NCBI GenBank assembly: GCA_900618425.1
Contig: UZAN01040036.1
Span: 5,825-69,824 of the forward strand
From: Echinostoma caproni
Taxonomy: Eukaryota > Platyhelminthes > Trematoda > Plagiorchiida > Echinostomatidae
Reading direction: 5' to 3'
DNA length: 64,000 nt
How positions within the stretch are numbered: position 1 is the first letter of the stretch; each line of letters begins with the position of its first letter. This document shows positions 12,291 to 22,826 of the stretch, one piece after another. The notes under the pieces are model-generated. The model was not told the DNA's origin and made no database searches. It saw only the letters and a program-made list of their open reading frames with translations. The position numbers and the translations under genes are program-made.

Positions 12291-15200
12291 TGTAGCATGT
12301 TTTAGTCGATGGCAGTTCTCCTACTAACTGTAAAACGCCAACCGTACTAAAGACATATCGCAATTCAGTGAAATATGGCGGTTGCATACCTTTCACAACT
12401 ACTGTTCAGGTCGTTTAATCAAAATCAAAAACTACCAGAATGTCCAAAAATGGCACGACTCGGTTGACATCCCAATGAGCATTATGTCACCCCCACAAGC
12501 GGGTCAACTTATAAAAATTTACTAATTACATTACACTTCCCGTTTTTACTGAATATATAATAGCCAGTCTAGCTACTGTTGAAAAAAGGAGACTGCAACC
12601 AATTCAGAGCTATCTAGAGTCATCCGAAAAGGCGAAATTAGATTGGCAGTGATAGGATGCGGTGTATTGGTAATTTAAATTGTTCTGTCACTGCTTAGAT
12701 GATGGTTAAGGGCAAATACAATACATGGCACAAATACTTGCTGATTTCCTAGGAACATCAGCCAAAACACCGTACTCCAAAATGTTGCTATGATTTATTG
12801 CTTGGCTACTATCTGAATAACGGCTGTTTATCGATGGAAGAATTACACACGTGAGTGTACATCTACCTTCTGCGAATCACCTTAGAGAGTGATCTATGGT
12901 CCCTCTAAAGAAGTGCGTCTTGATGATTTTTTTTGCCGTAAGGAGATCGTATTGGTTGTGCTTCTATGTGAATAATGCATACCCTTGTTCGGCGATAAGT
13001 TAGCTACTGAGTGAACCAAGCGTTGTTGCCCGTTTTGGTCATGAGGAGGTCACAAACCAAGCCTTATCATGCTAACCATTAAATGTGTAAACTACTAAGG
13101 CGTATACAAATGACTTTTTAACCGATTCAGTTACCGTGTATATAGAAAGATGAACATATTTGTCCGTGGCATTCACTGGAAAACAGAAGCACGGAAATAC
13201 TGCAAAGTATAACATCTCAATGATCTGGAATATCTACTTTCATGGAATACGTCTGGACGGATCAGGTTACTGATTCCGATAAAAACTTCCAAGCATGCAT
13301 AGGGAAATACTCCCCAAAAGTTTTCAATAAATACTCACATACATCTGGTAAGATGATCTACCACGAAAGTTATTTTCCTTTTGAACAACTCAAATTATCT
13401 AACAAAAAGTGTATAAATGTTTTTAAACATTGTAAATAAATGTTAAAAATATGGCATAATTTCTTATACATCAATGATACGAGCAAGTTTATATTTATAA
13501 TTAAACACTGCTTCATCCTGCAGTCTCTTTCGGTGCCTTCCGAAATGCGTGCCTACCAATGTATGCAAATTTCGTATTTGGTCTATTCCTTATTTTTTGG
13601 CCAACAGTAAATCAGTTTTAATAGGTGCATCGAGCGATGGAATGAGATAACTTCATACACTCTGCAATCCACTTTTAATCTCTTTCTTTAACTAATTGTT
13701 AGGTGAACAATGATTCTAGATTAGTTCACTTGATAAACTGAACATGTAAGATCGATTTCCGGGGTAAAAGTTAAAGGTGTGGATCAGGAATAAGGAAAGC
13801 GCAGGAGTGGATGCAAGAATCGCGGAATAGTGCATCAAATTACGTGATGAATACGTTAGCTTTACAAAACTTCTGCTCTGGGTTAAAAGCTTCTTCCTAA
13901 TGAAAAAACTGTTGGCTGGAAAATAACTGAGTTGTACCGATAATCCTAAGCATTTATCGACCAATTCGAAGATCATTTAGATATTGTTTGTTTTTCAAAA
14001 CATATCAAAGATGGGTAAGATTTCTCCTGTCACTTAGATTGTCATTCATTTTCTGGATCGGACAATGAGATCACGCGTTCAGACGAGCGCTGAAGGCAAG
14101 CGGAAGCAAGTACTTTTTTTTCAAGCTGCACACCACGGCATGTCTGATACGCACATATTGTCCTCCTCTCCAATGCGATATATTTTAACTATGTACTGGC
14201 ACGGATAAGTTGACTGAGTGAAAACGAATGTGCTCCGCACGCCAAAGGCAGTTTTGGGTGATCACTCAGCCAAAGTATACATTTCTCCGATAGATAATCA
14301 CGGTTAACATAGCATCGCCGAACCAAATACAACAATTACTGTGAATCTTTGTGAAAAACTGTCGCGAATTTTGTATACTGAATAATCATGCTTCTCATTT
14401 AGACAGCAATCTTTTTGGGTTGAATGAGGTCAGTTTATTTCTTTACCCACTGTTGTTTGAACACTGCGAGAATGAGGAGGAAGGTAATGTGCCATATCTA
14501 GTGGGCGAACACTTGCAATGGCNGGTTTCCACTGTAATAGGTGTTTTTTCGAGCCGGGAAGCAACGACTAGTAGCAAGGTTAGAGGTTTTGAACCGTGGA
14601 TCTTAAACGCCTTCACACATCAGTGCACATGACTGAAATCACTTTCTGCCCCTCCGTCAAAACAAACATTATGCAACAATTTAGAATAAAACCATCTTCC
14701 TTGGGCAATCAACCGTAATTTTAGTATCCGTGAAAAGGACTGTGTATCACCAGCGGAAACTGGTTCACTATACACATGGGCTGTGGATTACTAAATTGAT
14801 GCTGTTCCCGACGAGCTAAATGCCAATGAAGAACATGAGAAGTTAACAAGACACTGGGTAGTGTTTTTAAGGCAATACAACAGAAACAAAACGCGTATCT
14901 CTCTAGTGGGGCAGTAAACAACACATTTATCTACAATGGTAATGAGCTATATGTTTCATTCTGATCGATGTATGTGCGGTGCCGTTTGTTCTCCTCTGTT
15001 GCACACGATTCTGGGTAAACCGCAGATCTAAAGGAATATGGAAAAGTACAACTTCGATTTTGTTCACCGCTGGGAAGTTGTTGATCAGATATTGGCGACA
15101 GAAACATTTTTACGATGTAAATTTATAACAGCATCACATGTGCTACTTGTTATGGATCGGCTATCACTATTGGGGTAAGGGAAATAAATAGCAATTGATT

Positions 15201-15843
15201 TAAACAAGGCTACTGTAGACAATTTAATTGCAATGTTACCTACAGTTTGACATAATCTAAAAAAGAAAAAACGAAATGATAGGTGGAGAAACACTGTACA
15301 TCAATCTCAGCCTCATATTGTCTATGAGCTATGCGTCTGCTGATTCGTACTGCGTGTCGTACCCGGTATCTCTCAGAACTTGAATGTAAGCACATGGTTC
15401 ACTCAATCAACGGATAGGTGGGTTTAGACTGGTGCACTTTATCGGTACATGACATTGTGCCATTCAGCTTGTTGTTACCAAGTAAGCCCATACATCTCAG
15501 GACTAATTGCCATTGGGTTTGGATGGGATGTTGAGGTTGTCAAAAATACTTAAAATTATTCGTAATCATGGTGTAACTGTAATCAAGGAAATCCTGCAAA
15601 AGTTCACCGACAATGATCAACTGTTTTCCGACTGCCAAGGTGACATATTGCCAAGAGTATTAGGGCTAATGCGGACACATGAAACCGGAATACATTAAGA
15701 AGATTAAAAATATCCAGAATTCTAAATAAAATGAATCGACTGCTACACATCATATCATTGCCAAGCTTCCAGTTAGTCTGACTTTTTAGTTATTATAGAT
15801 AGAAAATTCATCAGTTAGCTATTGGAATTTGTTTTCTTTTCAG
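12291..15843. other. no supported gene
   Basis: AT-rich sequence. An open frame at 15507-15698 (+; contains IKEILQKFTDNDQLFSDCQG) has a donor-like CCAAG|GTGACA at 15637-15646, but a stop codon directly precedes it and no pyrimidine-rich acceptor is present. The frame at 14351-14632 (+) contains one N (14523) and a tRNA-like GGTTTTGAACCGTGGATC near its end. Neither is called. Confidence 0.35.
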
Positions 15844-16044
15844 GGCAATTTATTTCCATGTCAACCAAAGAACTATTGGTGGGCACTAATTACAAACTTC
15901 AAAGATCTAAATTCCTTTGGTGGATTTTCTTGGCCACGATATTATGTCTGTTCGAGTTCGCAATTATTTCCGCAAATTCGAACAATCTTAAAATGCTGCG
16001 GTTTTGAACCCAGACCGGTACCTCTCCATACAACAAGGAGATAA
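15844..16044 (+). CDS. weak candidate exon after strong acceptor
   Basis: TTTGTTTTCTTTTCAG (15828-15843) is one of the cleanest acceptors in the window. The frame behind it begins GNLFPCQPKNYWWALITNF and is open to a stop at 16042. The second half (from about 15990) contains GGTTTTGAACCCAGACCGGT, a B-box-like tRNA-derived sequence, so a SINE may have entered or the frame may be chance. The C..NYWW run is faintly like the Cys/Trp motif of NRF-6-type acyltransferases, but too short to claim. Confidence 0.2.
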   Translation, partial: GNLFPCQPKNYWWALITNFKDLNSFGGFSWPRYYVCSSSQLFPQIRTILKCCGFEPRPVPLHTTRR

Positions 16045-16946
16045 AGTTAAAATACCCCCGAGAGGTAATGTTTACCCGCGCCATTGCAAAATCAACGGAC
16101 AATCTATTTGAATTCTTTAGGCTGATAACCAAGTTAATTAGCTGAGAAAATGAGACCAGATTTTCAGACGATTTTGAAAGTTATCTAGAAATGGTTGCCA
16201 ACCTAATTCGTATGTTTCTACTTGTTTTCATCCCCTCTAAAAAGGATTGTTTCACTGCGTACAGTTTTTTCTACCTCCAACAAGACAGAGTCAATTGATG
16301 CATGTCATGTATGTGCATGATGTGTTGTTCGTTGTGTCCCACCGGGATGACAATTATTGAACGCGTGTTCCCCCCCATCCGCCAATTTTGAGGCGTGGAA
16401 AGGTCAGCCACAAATATCAATTAAAACCGGGAACCGATTTTCCTTTCAAACTGTCACCTCGAAATTCTCAATTTTTTGATGTTGAAGTTTTGGCGTTCTG
16501 CCGGCACAGTTTTTTGAAAATGCCATGAACTACTTCCGGTTTATTGTGCTCGAGCACATTAGTATTGCGGAGTTGATTGTGAAGTTGTGCGTATACGCGC
16601 GCGCGAAATTTTGATCATATTCTGATCGGCAAGGCAGTTTCGGCGTGACATGGGCAACGCATGCTGATCACCATTTTCGCATAGATGATGTTTTGATACG
16701 TAAACTGTAAAAGATTCGGTGATGAGTTTGACTCATGGAACATGTCTGGGCAGGACGGACAAAAGAGAGGGGACTGTCGATAGTTATTTGCTTAGATGTA
16801 ATTATTCTAGTTCATTTGAGTTTGAGATTCTGTTTACATCAAGAACTGCGGGATGAATGGACGTAGTATCGTTAGATAACTGAAGCTGGTCTGTGAAACA
16901 GTTATACAGTGTATGATGGAAACATTTAGATAATTCACCATTGGTA

Positions 16947-17110
16947 TTAATTACATTCCACAATTTCTTTCTGTTCCCCTTTAATTAAAGAAATTATGCA
17001 TTTCTCGCACAATTGCTCTATTAGATTAATGTCGCTGAAACATTCGTAAACAATGGATTCCACTGCTGTACTTGTAGACTGATGTTCAATTTTCTCGCCC
17101 AGCTTCAATT
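16947..17110 (-). CDS. candidate terminal exon
   Basis: On the minus strand, TGCTTTCTTTGGTACACACA leads to ACAG at 17114-17111. The frame then runs through LKLGEKIEHQSTSTAVESIV and YECFSDINLIEQLCEKC to a stop at 16947-16949 (GEQKEIVECN end). Charged and helical in character, it has no recognised family. Entry is phase 1 from the ACAG site, or phase 0 if the AAG five codons later is used. It could be the 3' end of the minus-strand chain whose last exon seen is 19373-19574, but another exon or the alternative acceptor would be needed. Confidence 0.28.
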
Positions 17111-17158
17111 CTGTCACATGTTGTGTGTACCAAAGAAAGCACATTCAGATACCCAAAA

Positions 17159-17180
17159 TAATGATGATGATGATGGTGAT
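17159..17180. repeat. (ATG)n microsatellite
   Basis: Short ATG/ATGGTG trinucleotide run, next to the palindrome at 17188-17208. Confidence 0.8.
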
Positions 17181-17187
17181 TAAACGC

Positions 17188-17208
17188 TGATGACGTTTAA
17201 CGTCATCA
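17188..17208. promoter_or_regulatory. 21-base palindrome with TGACG/CGTCA halves
   Basis: TGATGACGTT T AACGTCATCA: ten-base perfect arms around one T. The two TGACGT half-sites are of the kind bound by CREB/ATF or bZIP dimers, though spaced more widely than a canonical CRE. A role is inference; it may be chance. Confidence 0.3.
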
Positions 17209-18464
17209 TCAAAGAACAACAACACCAAAATCCATAACGCCATAAAAAGCAAATCATCCAGTGAACAATGTATTAGGAATGTTTTTTTTATTAATACTGA
17301 AACGATACCAATTGAATCAACGTAATCGGTTCTTAGCCGGAAAAAAGGGTATTTTTCTTCATATAATTGTTGAAGCTCCAATTGAACACCGAAAAATAGG
17401 TGCATTTCATCGGTTTATCTGCATTCTCACCATATTTACCATATTTATATGCATTGTAATCGACCGGTCAGCTCACCGGTAGTGTTGTCTAGCCTTGCTA
17501 CGAAATCTATGCGAACAGGAATTCCAGCTCCAACACCAAATTCCGAGCTGCAATCATTCCAAATCATTTCTAACTGATGACAGGAATATGTCAACCGTTT
17601 TCTGGTGCTTTGTCTACCAAAGATTTAAAGTAAAATAGGACTCAATAAACCACTAGCTAAGCTTTTAATCAATTCCTTCAAAACAAACCCTCATGGCGTT
17701 TCGTTCGTTTGACACTATCAAACCAGGTTTCTTCGTCTAGGGCAATTAGACGACGGTAGCCTTGCAGTTCAACAATCACCGTTATCCTAATGCATTTAGT
17801 TTAGAAAGGAAGCAAGTACTCAGTTTATTTCTGGTTTGGAATCTCTCACAGCTTGACATGTGATTTGTAGTAGTGATATCATTATTAGTGATAATAACAG
17901 TCATAGTAGTATTAGTAGTGGCACAATTAAAAAAGTGCACCAAGATTATTCATCATTTTTGAACCGTTCTTATCGACCAAGATAGACTAAATTAGACACC
18001 GGTTGCAGAACAAGAATTCAGATTTATCAAAGTTCCATTGCTTCAAGCAGAAATGATGTAATTGCTGAATGCTGATGAATGGTAAAAACCCCATTGTGAG
18101 AGTACGAGATCTTGTGGAGTCCAGTATTTTAAACCATTGTAATATGTTAAGTTTTGTGATACTCAAAGATTGTTTATCTTCACCTGTTTGTTAAACTGGA
18201 AAAGTTGTTCTCAGAATTGTAATTACCGGAACTCTTTTAAGGGCCTGTGGCGTGGTCAATGGTGTGACAGCCAGCCTACGAGCTTTGCACATTGACAGTC
18301 AGCTGGTGATGGACGTTTCGGCCAACAATTAAAACCGAATTCAGAAAACCGAAGGTAAAAAGAACCATTAAAACAATATACTTCTTTAACAATCCATATC
18401 CAGAGCACTGGTGCTTCATATCAGTCAGCGCACAGTGGCAATATTCTTGTTGTTCTTTATCTCT
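17209..18464. other. GTA/ATT trinucleotide-rich; weak open frame
   Basis: A plus frame ending at 17575 (contains SSLATKSMRTGIPAPTPNSE) is open for about 67 codons and follows GGTCAG at 17464-17469, but its pyrimidine tract is distant. About 17868-17925 is an imperfect GTAGTA/ATTATT repeat. Confidence 0.25.
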
Positions 18465-18646
18465 TTTTTATGGAGCGCATGGTTGTTGTACAGTCAAATT
18501 TTTCTGGACGGGGTAAGAGACCAAACAAAGATCTGTCATGTGATACCAAGTAAAGTATAGAATGGGACAAACGGGTGTGTGGTTTGAACCTACTCGCCCT
18601 GGGGCGATCAGTTGATGACCCCAACTGCTTGACCATTGCCGCCCAT
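18465..18646 (-). repeat. SINE-A, inverted copy
   Basis: Read on the minus strand it begins GGGCGGCAATGGTCAAGCAG, has a B box GGTTCAAACC, and a body ending in the GACTGTACA motif shared with 10454-10640. It lies directly beside SINE-C at 18655, in the same orientation. Confidence 0.6.
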
Positions 18647-18654
18647 AAACATTT

Positions 18655-18870
18655 AGTTTATTTCTTATAAATAGTATGAAAGAAGGAATTCGTCGTGTAT
18701 AGAACAAACGAAGCATGAACAGAAAGGCTAGGAAGCATTGTTCAGCTGTTTTGACCTGGCTAGGTCTCATCAGCAGTGCGAACCCTTCTACCAAACTAAG
18801 GATCGAACCCAGGGCCTCGTTTGCAGAACGAAATCATACTACCCACTAGGTCACCGGGTAGCTGGTCAAG
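18655..18870 (-). repeat. SINE-C, tRNA-derived, most complete copy
   Basis: On the minus strand the head reads CTACCCGGTGACCTAGTGGG (A-box-like) and has GGGTTCGATCC (B-box consensus). The body then reads CTGCTGATGAGACCTAGCCA, CAGCTGAACAATGCTTCC, TTCATGCTTCGTTTGTTC and GAATTCCTTC. Matching bodies are at 12165-12290 (minus) and 19005-19110 (plus); looser matches with heads are at 26000-26160 and 33690-33830 (minus). Confidence 0.65.
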
Positions 18871-19004
18871 CGTTTTTTCATTTCCTATTTATGCGATATA
18901 AAATAGCCTACCTTTGCAGGTATTGCGCCTCATTCATATCAGCACTAACTTCCGGGTTGTGATACGGTTGGAAATATTCACAACCTAACTACTACGGTCT
19001 GATT

Positions 19005-19110
19005 AGACTCAAACAGGTTGAAACAACTGTACAGTGCTTCATAGCTTTTCAGTTCATGCTTCATTTGTTGTATACGCGACAAAATTCTTTCTTTGAAATC
19101 ACATCTTCCA
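19005..19110 (+). repeat. SINE-C body, opposite orientation
   Basis: CTGATTAGACTCAAACAGGT, CAACTGTACAGTGCTTCATA and TTCATGCTTCATTTGTTGTA follow the SINE-C body in order. This explains most of an 83-codon minus open frame here, which is therefore not called as a gene. Confidence 0.6.
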
Positions 19111-19372
19111 TTAATCTCATGTAACTTAAAACTTGCATTTAACGAGTATCCTCTCGAAACTGAGGTATAGCATATAATGAACGGAAGTTGGAATACACCG
19201 GATGCATGTCTGTTCTTCTGTGAAGTCATCTGTATTGCGCGATTTTGTGTCTTAACGATAAAGCTCCCCTAAGCAACTGAATTGTAAAAAAAGCCAGCTA
19301 GCAACGAACACATTTCCCTTTCATATGAGCGTGAAGTGGATGGAACCGACATAGAGAATTCTGTCAACTTAC

Positions 19373-19574
19373 TTGCTCTTGTTGTTCTCGAATCGGTTTA
19401 ATACAAAAGCTCACGACGTAGCTTATTTTTTTCTCACTCCTGTTATCACGAAAAAGTAAAAAACGAAATTTGTGTGTTTGATTTGCTTCCCAATAAAAGG
19501 TCACATTGGTTTGATCAAATCCACAAGTTATTGATAGGAAAATCAGTCTTCCGTTTCTACCAACAAATCGTGAT
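19373..19574 (-). CDS. candidate internal exon, consensus donor
   Basis: The minus frame runs from AGCAG|ATCACG (acceptor 19576-19575) or from GGTAG|AAACGG (start 19556) to CAA|GTAAGTTG, a full-consensus donor at 19372. It contains GRLIFLSITCGFDQTNVTFY and ends KPIREQQEQ. The pyrimidine tract is mediocre. Entry is phase 2 for both acceptors and exit is phase 0. The AG from the 26777 exon joins to make AGA (Arg). The SITCGF...FYW spacing is faintly reminiscent of an Ig-like strand pair, but no domain is claimed. Confidence 0.33.
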
Positions 19575-21261
19575 CTGCTTTTAATCATTGAAATCAAAAC
19601 TCAACATAACTGTTGATATCTGCTCAGAAGCTAATCGTACAAGTTCGAACTTCCCTTGTACGTGGTAACCAATTCAAATTTCCTGGAGGCATATAACCAA
19701 CTTTTCGGTTTCTGCTGCCCATTCGGTTTTCGTCTATCACGTTATTCCAAGTAACACTCGTGGTGCTATATTATCTCCCTATGGAGTCTTCGATGACATT
19801 GTGACAAGTAATTTACAAATGACTGAAAGTTTTCAATCCATTCTCACTCTGCAGATGTGTGGGTGTTTATTTGCGAGCCTTGATTCTTCTCTCTCAATGG
19901 TGCGATCCGTTTTCCATTGTATCAAGGACAGGAAGTCAGAGTCTATGTAGACTTTCGAGAAAACATAAACCCGAGTGCGTGTGTGTATCTGTGTGTGAGA
20001 GGGACATACACGGCTGTCAAAACAAATTTTCCATTGTGGAACGTTATCTGAAACTTAAAATGCAATTGTGAATATCGTCAAACGTAAAAATAAATCATCG
20101 CCTTCTCAAGCGTTCTGCATCTTTCGCCAAGTTGGATAGCTTGACATATGGTGGTGGTGGCGGCACAACGAGGTATGTCAGCTGTCCGATCATTTTGGCC
20201 CAAAGGATAATGCTACACAAGGGATTCATATCACCTCCTCCGATCGATATCGAGTAACGTGTGTGTGTGTGTGTGAGGGAAAGACACTGTTGCATTCAAT
20301 GCAAATATGGTTTTGGAAAGCAGATAGTACATCATATACGCGCGTCATACGCTCTCATTCCTTCTGCAAATTCCGCTCGGCCGATTCGCCAGTTCACTAA
20401 TTCCTCGTAGCCACTATCGTGGAGCAGTGGTAATTAACGTTGGGATAACATATAATGTGTTTTAAGGTCCTTGAGATGTTTATTACAGTTCAGTACACAA
20501 CATAGTACGGTCTACTGCATCTTCTCCCATCTCCCAGTTGATCACATAAACAGCGACTGCCGGAATGAGACAAAAATAAATATGGTCAAAACCGGGCGCC
20601 AATAAAAGTTTGAAATTTAACATACAGCGCGACCAGAACATATTCAACAATACACAACAGCAACGTTAATAAACTCATCTGCGTGGTCATAAACTATTTG
20701 TACTTCATGGTACAGAGGTTTTCTAGTTTCTTCCTTGATATGTGTGATAAAAAGGTCACAGCTTGCTTTGAAAGAAAGAAAAGATTGTAACATGTTTACA
20801 CCGTGTGCATGATCTCTTATCTAGCTATTTAGGTGGNGTGGAGAACGTAAATTGATTTGTGCAGGACGTCAGTTCACCAGTATAGGTGTCTCACTGCTAT
20901 CGGTAACTGTCTTCCAGGATTATGTTTTAAAGGGTTTGCGGAATCCTTGTCAAAAATGTTGAATTTTTTTCTGGCAAAATTTGTTTCATTTAAAACATGA
21001 ATTCACAGAGATCACTGGTAGCGTCATTTTCTAATTTAAGAGTAAAATACTCATCTTGGAATGAGTTATCGATTCATCATATCCAAGTCTGTTCAAAATT
21101 AGAATATTTTATATGTAAACAAGGTTTTGGTCATAGTCCTCAATGGAGGTTTCACCTGTCTATACGGTGTTTAGCAATGTCAATATCCCGAGGGTTAGCC
21201 ATGTAGAAACTGGAAATTCGTAATAAAATAGCCATAATTCTTGTAACATTTCTGTCCAGCG
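19575..21261. other. (GT)n at 20259-20275; weak open frame
   Basis: The plus frame at 20997-21206 starts with ATG and is open for 69 codons, with possible donors at CAAG|GTTTTG and GGAG|GTTTCA. It could precede the exon at 21698 but has no independent support. A single N lies at 20837. Confidence 0.25.
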
Positions 21262-21537
21262 TTATGCCGGAAATTCGGGACATTTAGTGCACTTTATTGA
21301 TGCTAACCGAACTGTGATAGACAGAAAGTAAATAATAATATCATCTAGGATCCATGGCGCCTCGGAATTATAGTAATGCCGCTCAAAGGCTTCTTTTGTT
21401 AAAGTTCCTTCCCTGTACAACATCGGCCATGACCATTTAGAATCTTGGTGAAACCAGTATATTTTTTCCCGATGCCGTGACCCAGCATAATTGAGAATAA
21501 CATGATCGTTACCTATCTTTTGGAGTAATTTGTACAT
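21262..21537 (-). CDS. weak candidate open frame
   Basis: The minus frame contains RHREKIYWFHQDSKWSWPML and FERHYYNSEAPWILDD and ends at a stop (CPEFPA). Composition is protein-like, with Trp, Tyr and charged residues, but acceptors near the start (AAAAG|ATAGG, GATAG|GTAAC) lack good pyrimidine tracts. A donor-like GTAAGT lies on the same strand at about 21548, just before the frame. The GTAAGT...GATAG interval would be a 36-nt intron, but the flanking frames do not join cleanly. It may be chance. Confidence 0.2.
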   Translation of the reverse strand: MYKLLQKIGNDHVILNYAGSRHREKIYWFHQDSKWSWPMLYREGTLTKEAFERHYYNSEAPWILDDIIIYFLSITVRLASIKCTKCPEFPA

Positions 21538-21697
21538 AGATAACTTACAGCATTACATTCCAGTACCTAAACTGAGGTATGTTGATTCCGTTTTATTTTC
21601 ATGGATTCCAACCAGCAGAGAAATCTTCTCAGTTTCGACGTCTCATATCTCAGCAGTACGTGGTCAGTTCACCTTTCATTATTTCATTCATTTTCAG

Positions 21698-21836
21698 TTT
21701 GATAAATGCGCCAAAATCAAGCAAATGTGACGTCCGATGTTTCCGGCTCCAAACGACTCCGGGAAGCCCGTCGGAGACATTAGTCACGGATACCAACATC
21801 ACACTTCTTAAAGGATTATCCGAAAAGAGGAATTGA
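21698..21836 (+). CDS. candidate terminal exon
   Basis: An excellent acceptor (CTTTCATTATTTCATTCATTTTCAG, ending 21697) leads into a GC-richer frame: LINAPKSSKCDVRCFRLQTT, then GSPSETLVTDTNITLLKGLS, with a stop at 21834-21836. Entry is phase 2 (one base, then TTG). No GT donor of note lies inside, so it would be a last exon. Ser/Thr-rich, it has no recognised domain. It lies close to the opposite-strand frame at 21262-21537, and both being real is unlikely. Confidence 0.3.
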
Positions 21837-22644
21837 AATGAGATGAATAATTTCCTTGCGGTTGTTTCTCTTACCAGGATTCCATTTTAGCTTCAGATCC
21901 AAATTGTTTTTTTACATCTTATTTCTTCCCTAAAAGAGTTAGAAATGTTAACCCCCTCAGTGATATTGGCATCTAGAACATCAAATACCCAGCTTTGTTA
22001 CGAAACTCTTTGTTCGGTGTTGGTTTGTATTCGCTTCAAATCTAATCAACTTAATTTCAAAAATCTCACCATTGATTAAAGTGTATTTCTTCATCGGTGT
22101 ACTGTACAGGCAAAATTTTGAAATGTAAAATTTCAAATATAGGTAACTGTTGCTCAGAGCAAGTTACCATTTTGTAAAGTAACTCCCCTTGTCCCTCGAA
22201 AAAATGAGTTATAGTTTTCTAAACTTATTGACTGGTTCGTAAATAGATGCGATTTTTTTCATTTACTGAATATGCGTTATCCCAGTCACTCACTTTGCCG
22301 TTGCAATTTAAGCACGTGATTCTTCAAAATGTATGTCAGAAAATCGCCATCGTTTATTTGGATACACTTGCGTTGTCCTACAGAGACTGCTTTTATTTCC
22401 AAGCAGATGATTGCCTTTGCAGGCCTTTGAAACCAAAATGGGCATTACACCCTTGAAACTAAAACTTGAATTCACCCACAGGGATGCATTGGGGACTGAT
22501 TGGAACCGAAGAATTTCGTTATAAACGAAGAGTGGAACGCGATCCCTAATGTTGCAGACGGTGTAAATGAACGCTTTATTCGCCGATATTTTTTATACAA
22601 CTCCTACTGATCAATTTTTCAGATTTTCCCAGAAAAAGAATCTT
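21837..22644. other. no gene supported
   Basis: AT-rich; the frame at 22247-22456 (+) lacks splice support. Confidence 0.35.
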
Positions 22645-22826
22645 TGGTGGTGGTGGCGGTCATTGACAAAGGTGGCAACTTGTTTCCCGGGAAGACTTGA
22701 ATTAGAATGCTACCACCACCCTACAACCTTCCCATTCCGAAAGTATCCCCAAGCAGCACCTTCACTGTTGCAACCCGCCCCGTTTTAAAAGTTGAACGTT
22801 TGTGTGTTCAACAAAAAGAAGTAAAA
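22645..22826 (+). repeat. SINE-A copy
   Basis: GGTGGTGGTGGCGGTCATTG starts a head whose terminal stem pairs with CTACCACCACC near 22709-22719. B-box-like TTGAATTAGAATGC, body CCCCAAGCAGCACCTTCACT, TTAAAAGTTGAACGTTTGTG and tail TTCAACAAAAAGAAGTAAAA follow the same order as 10454-10640. Confidence 0.6.

Noticed and set aside
15844..15960. NRF-6-like acyltransferase exon
   Set aside because: Only a Cys...TyrTrpTrp resemblance over a few residues; the rest of the motif does not fit.
18978..19229. 83-codon minus frame as an exon of the 19373-19574 gene
   Set aside because: Its second half coincides with a SINE-C body, so the open frame is repeat-derived.
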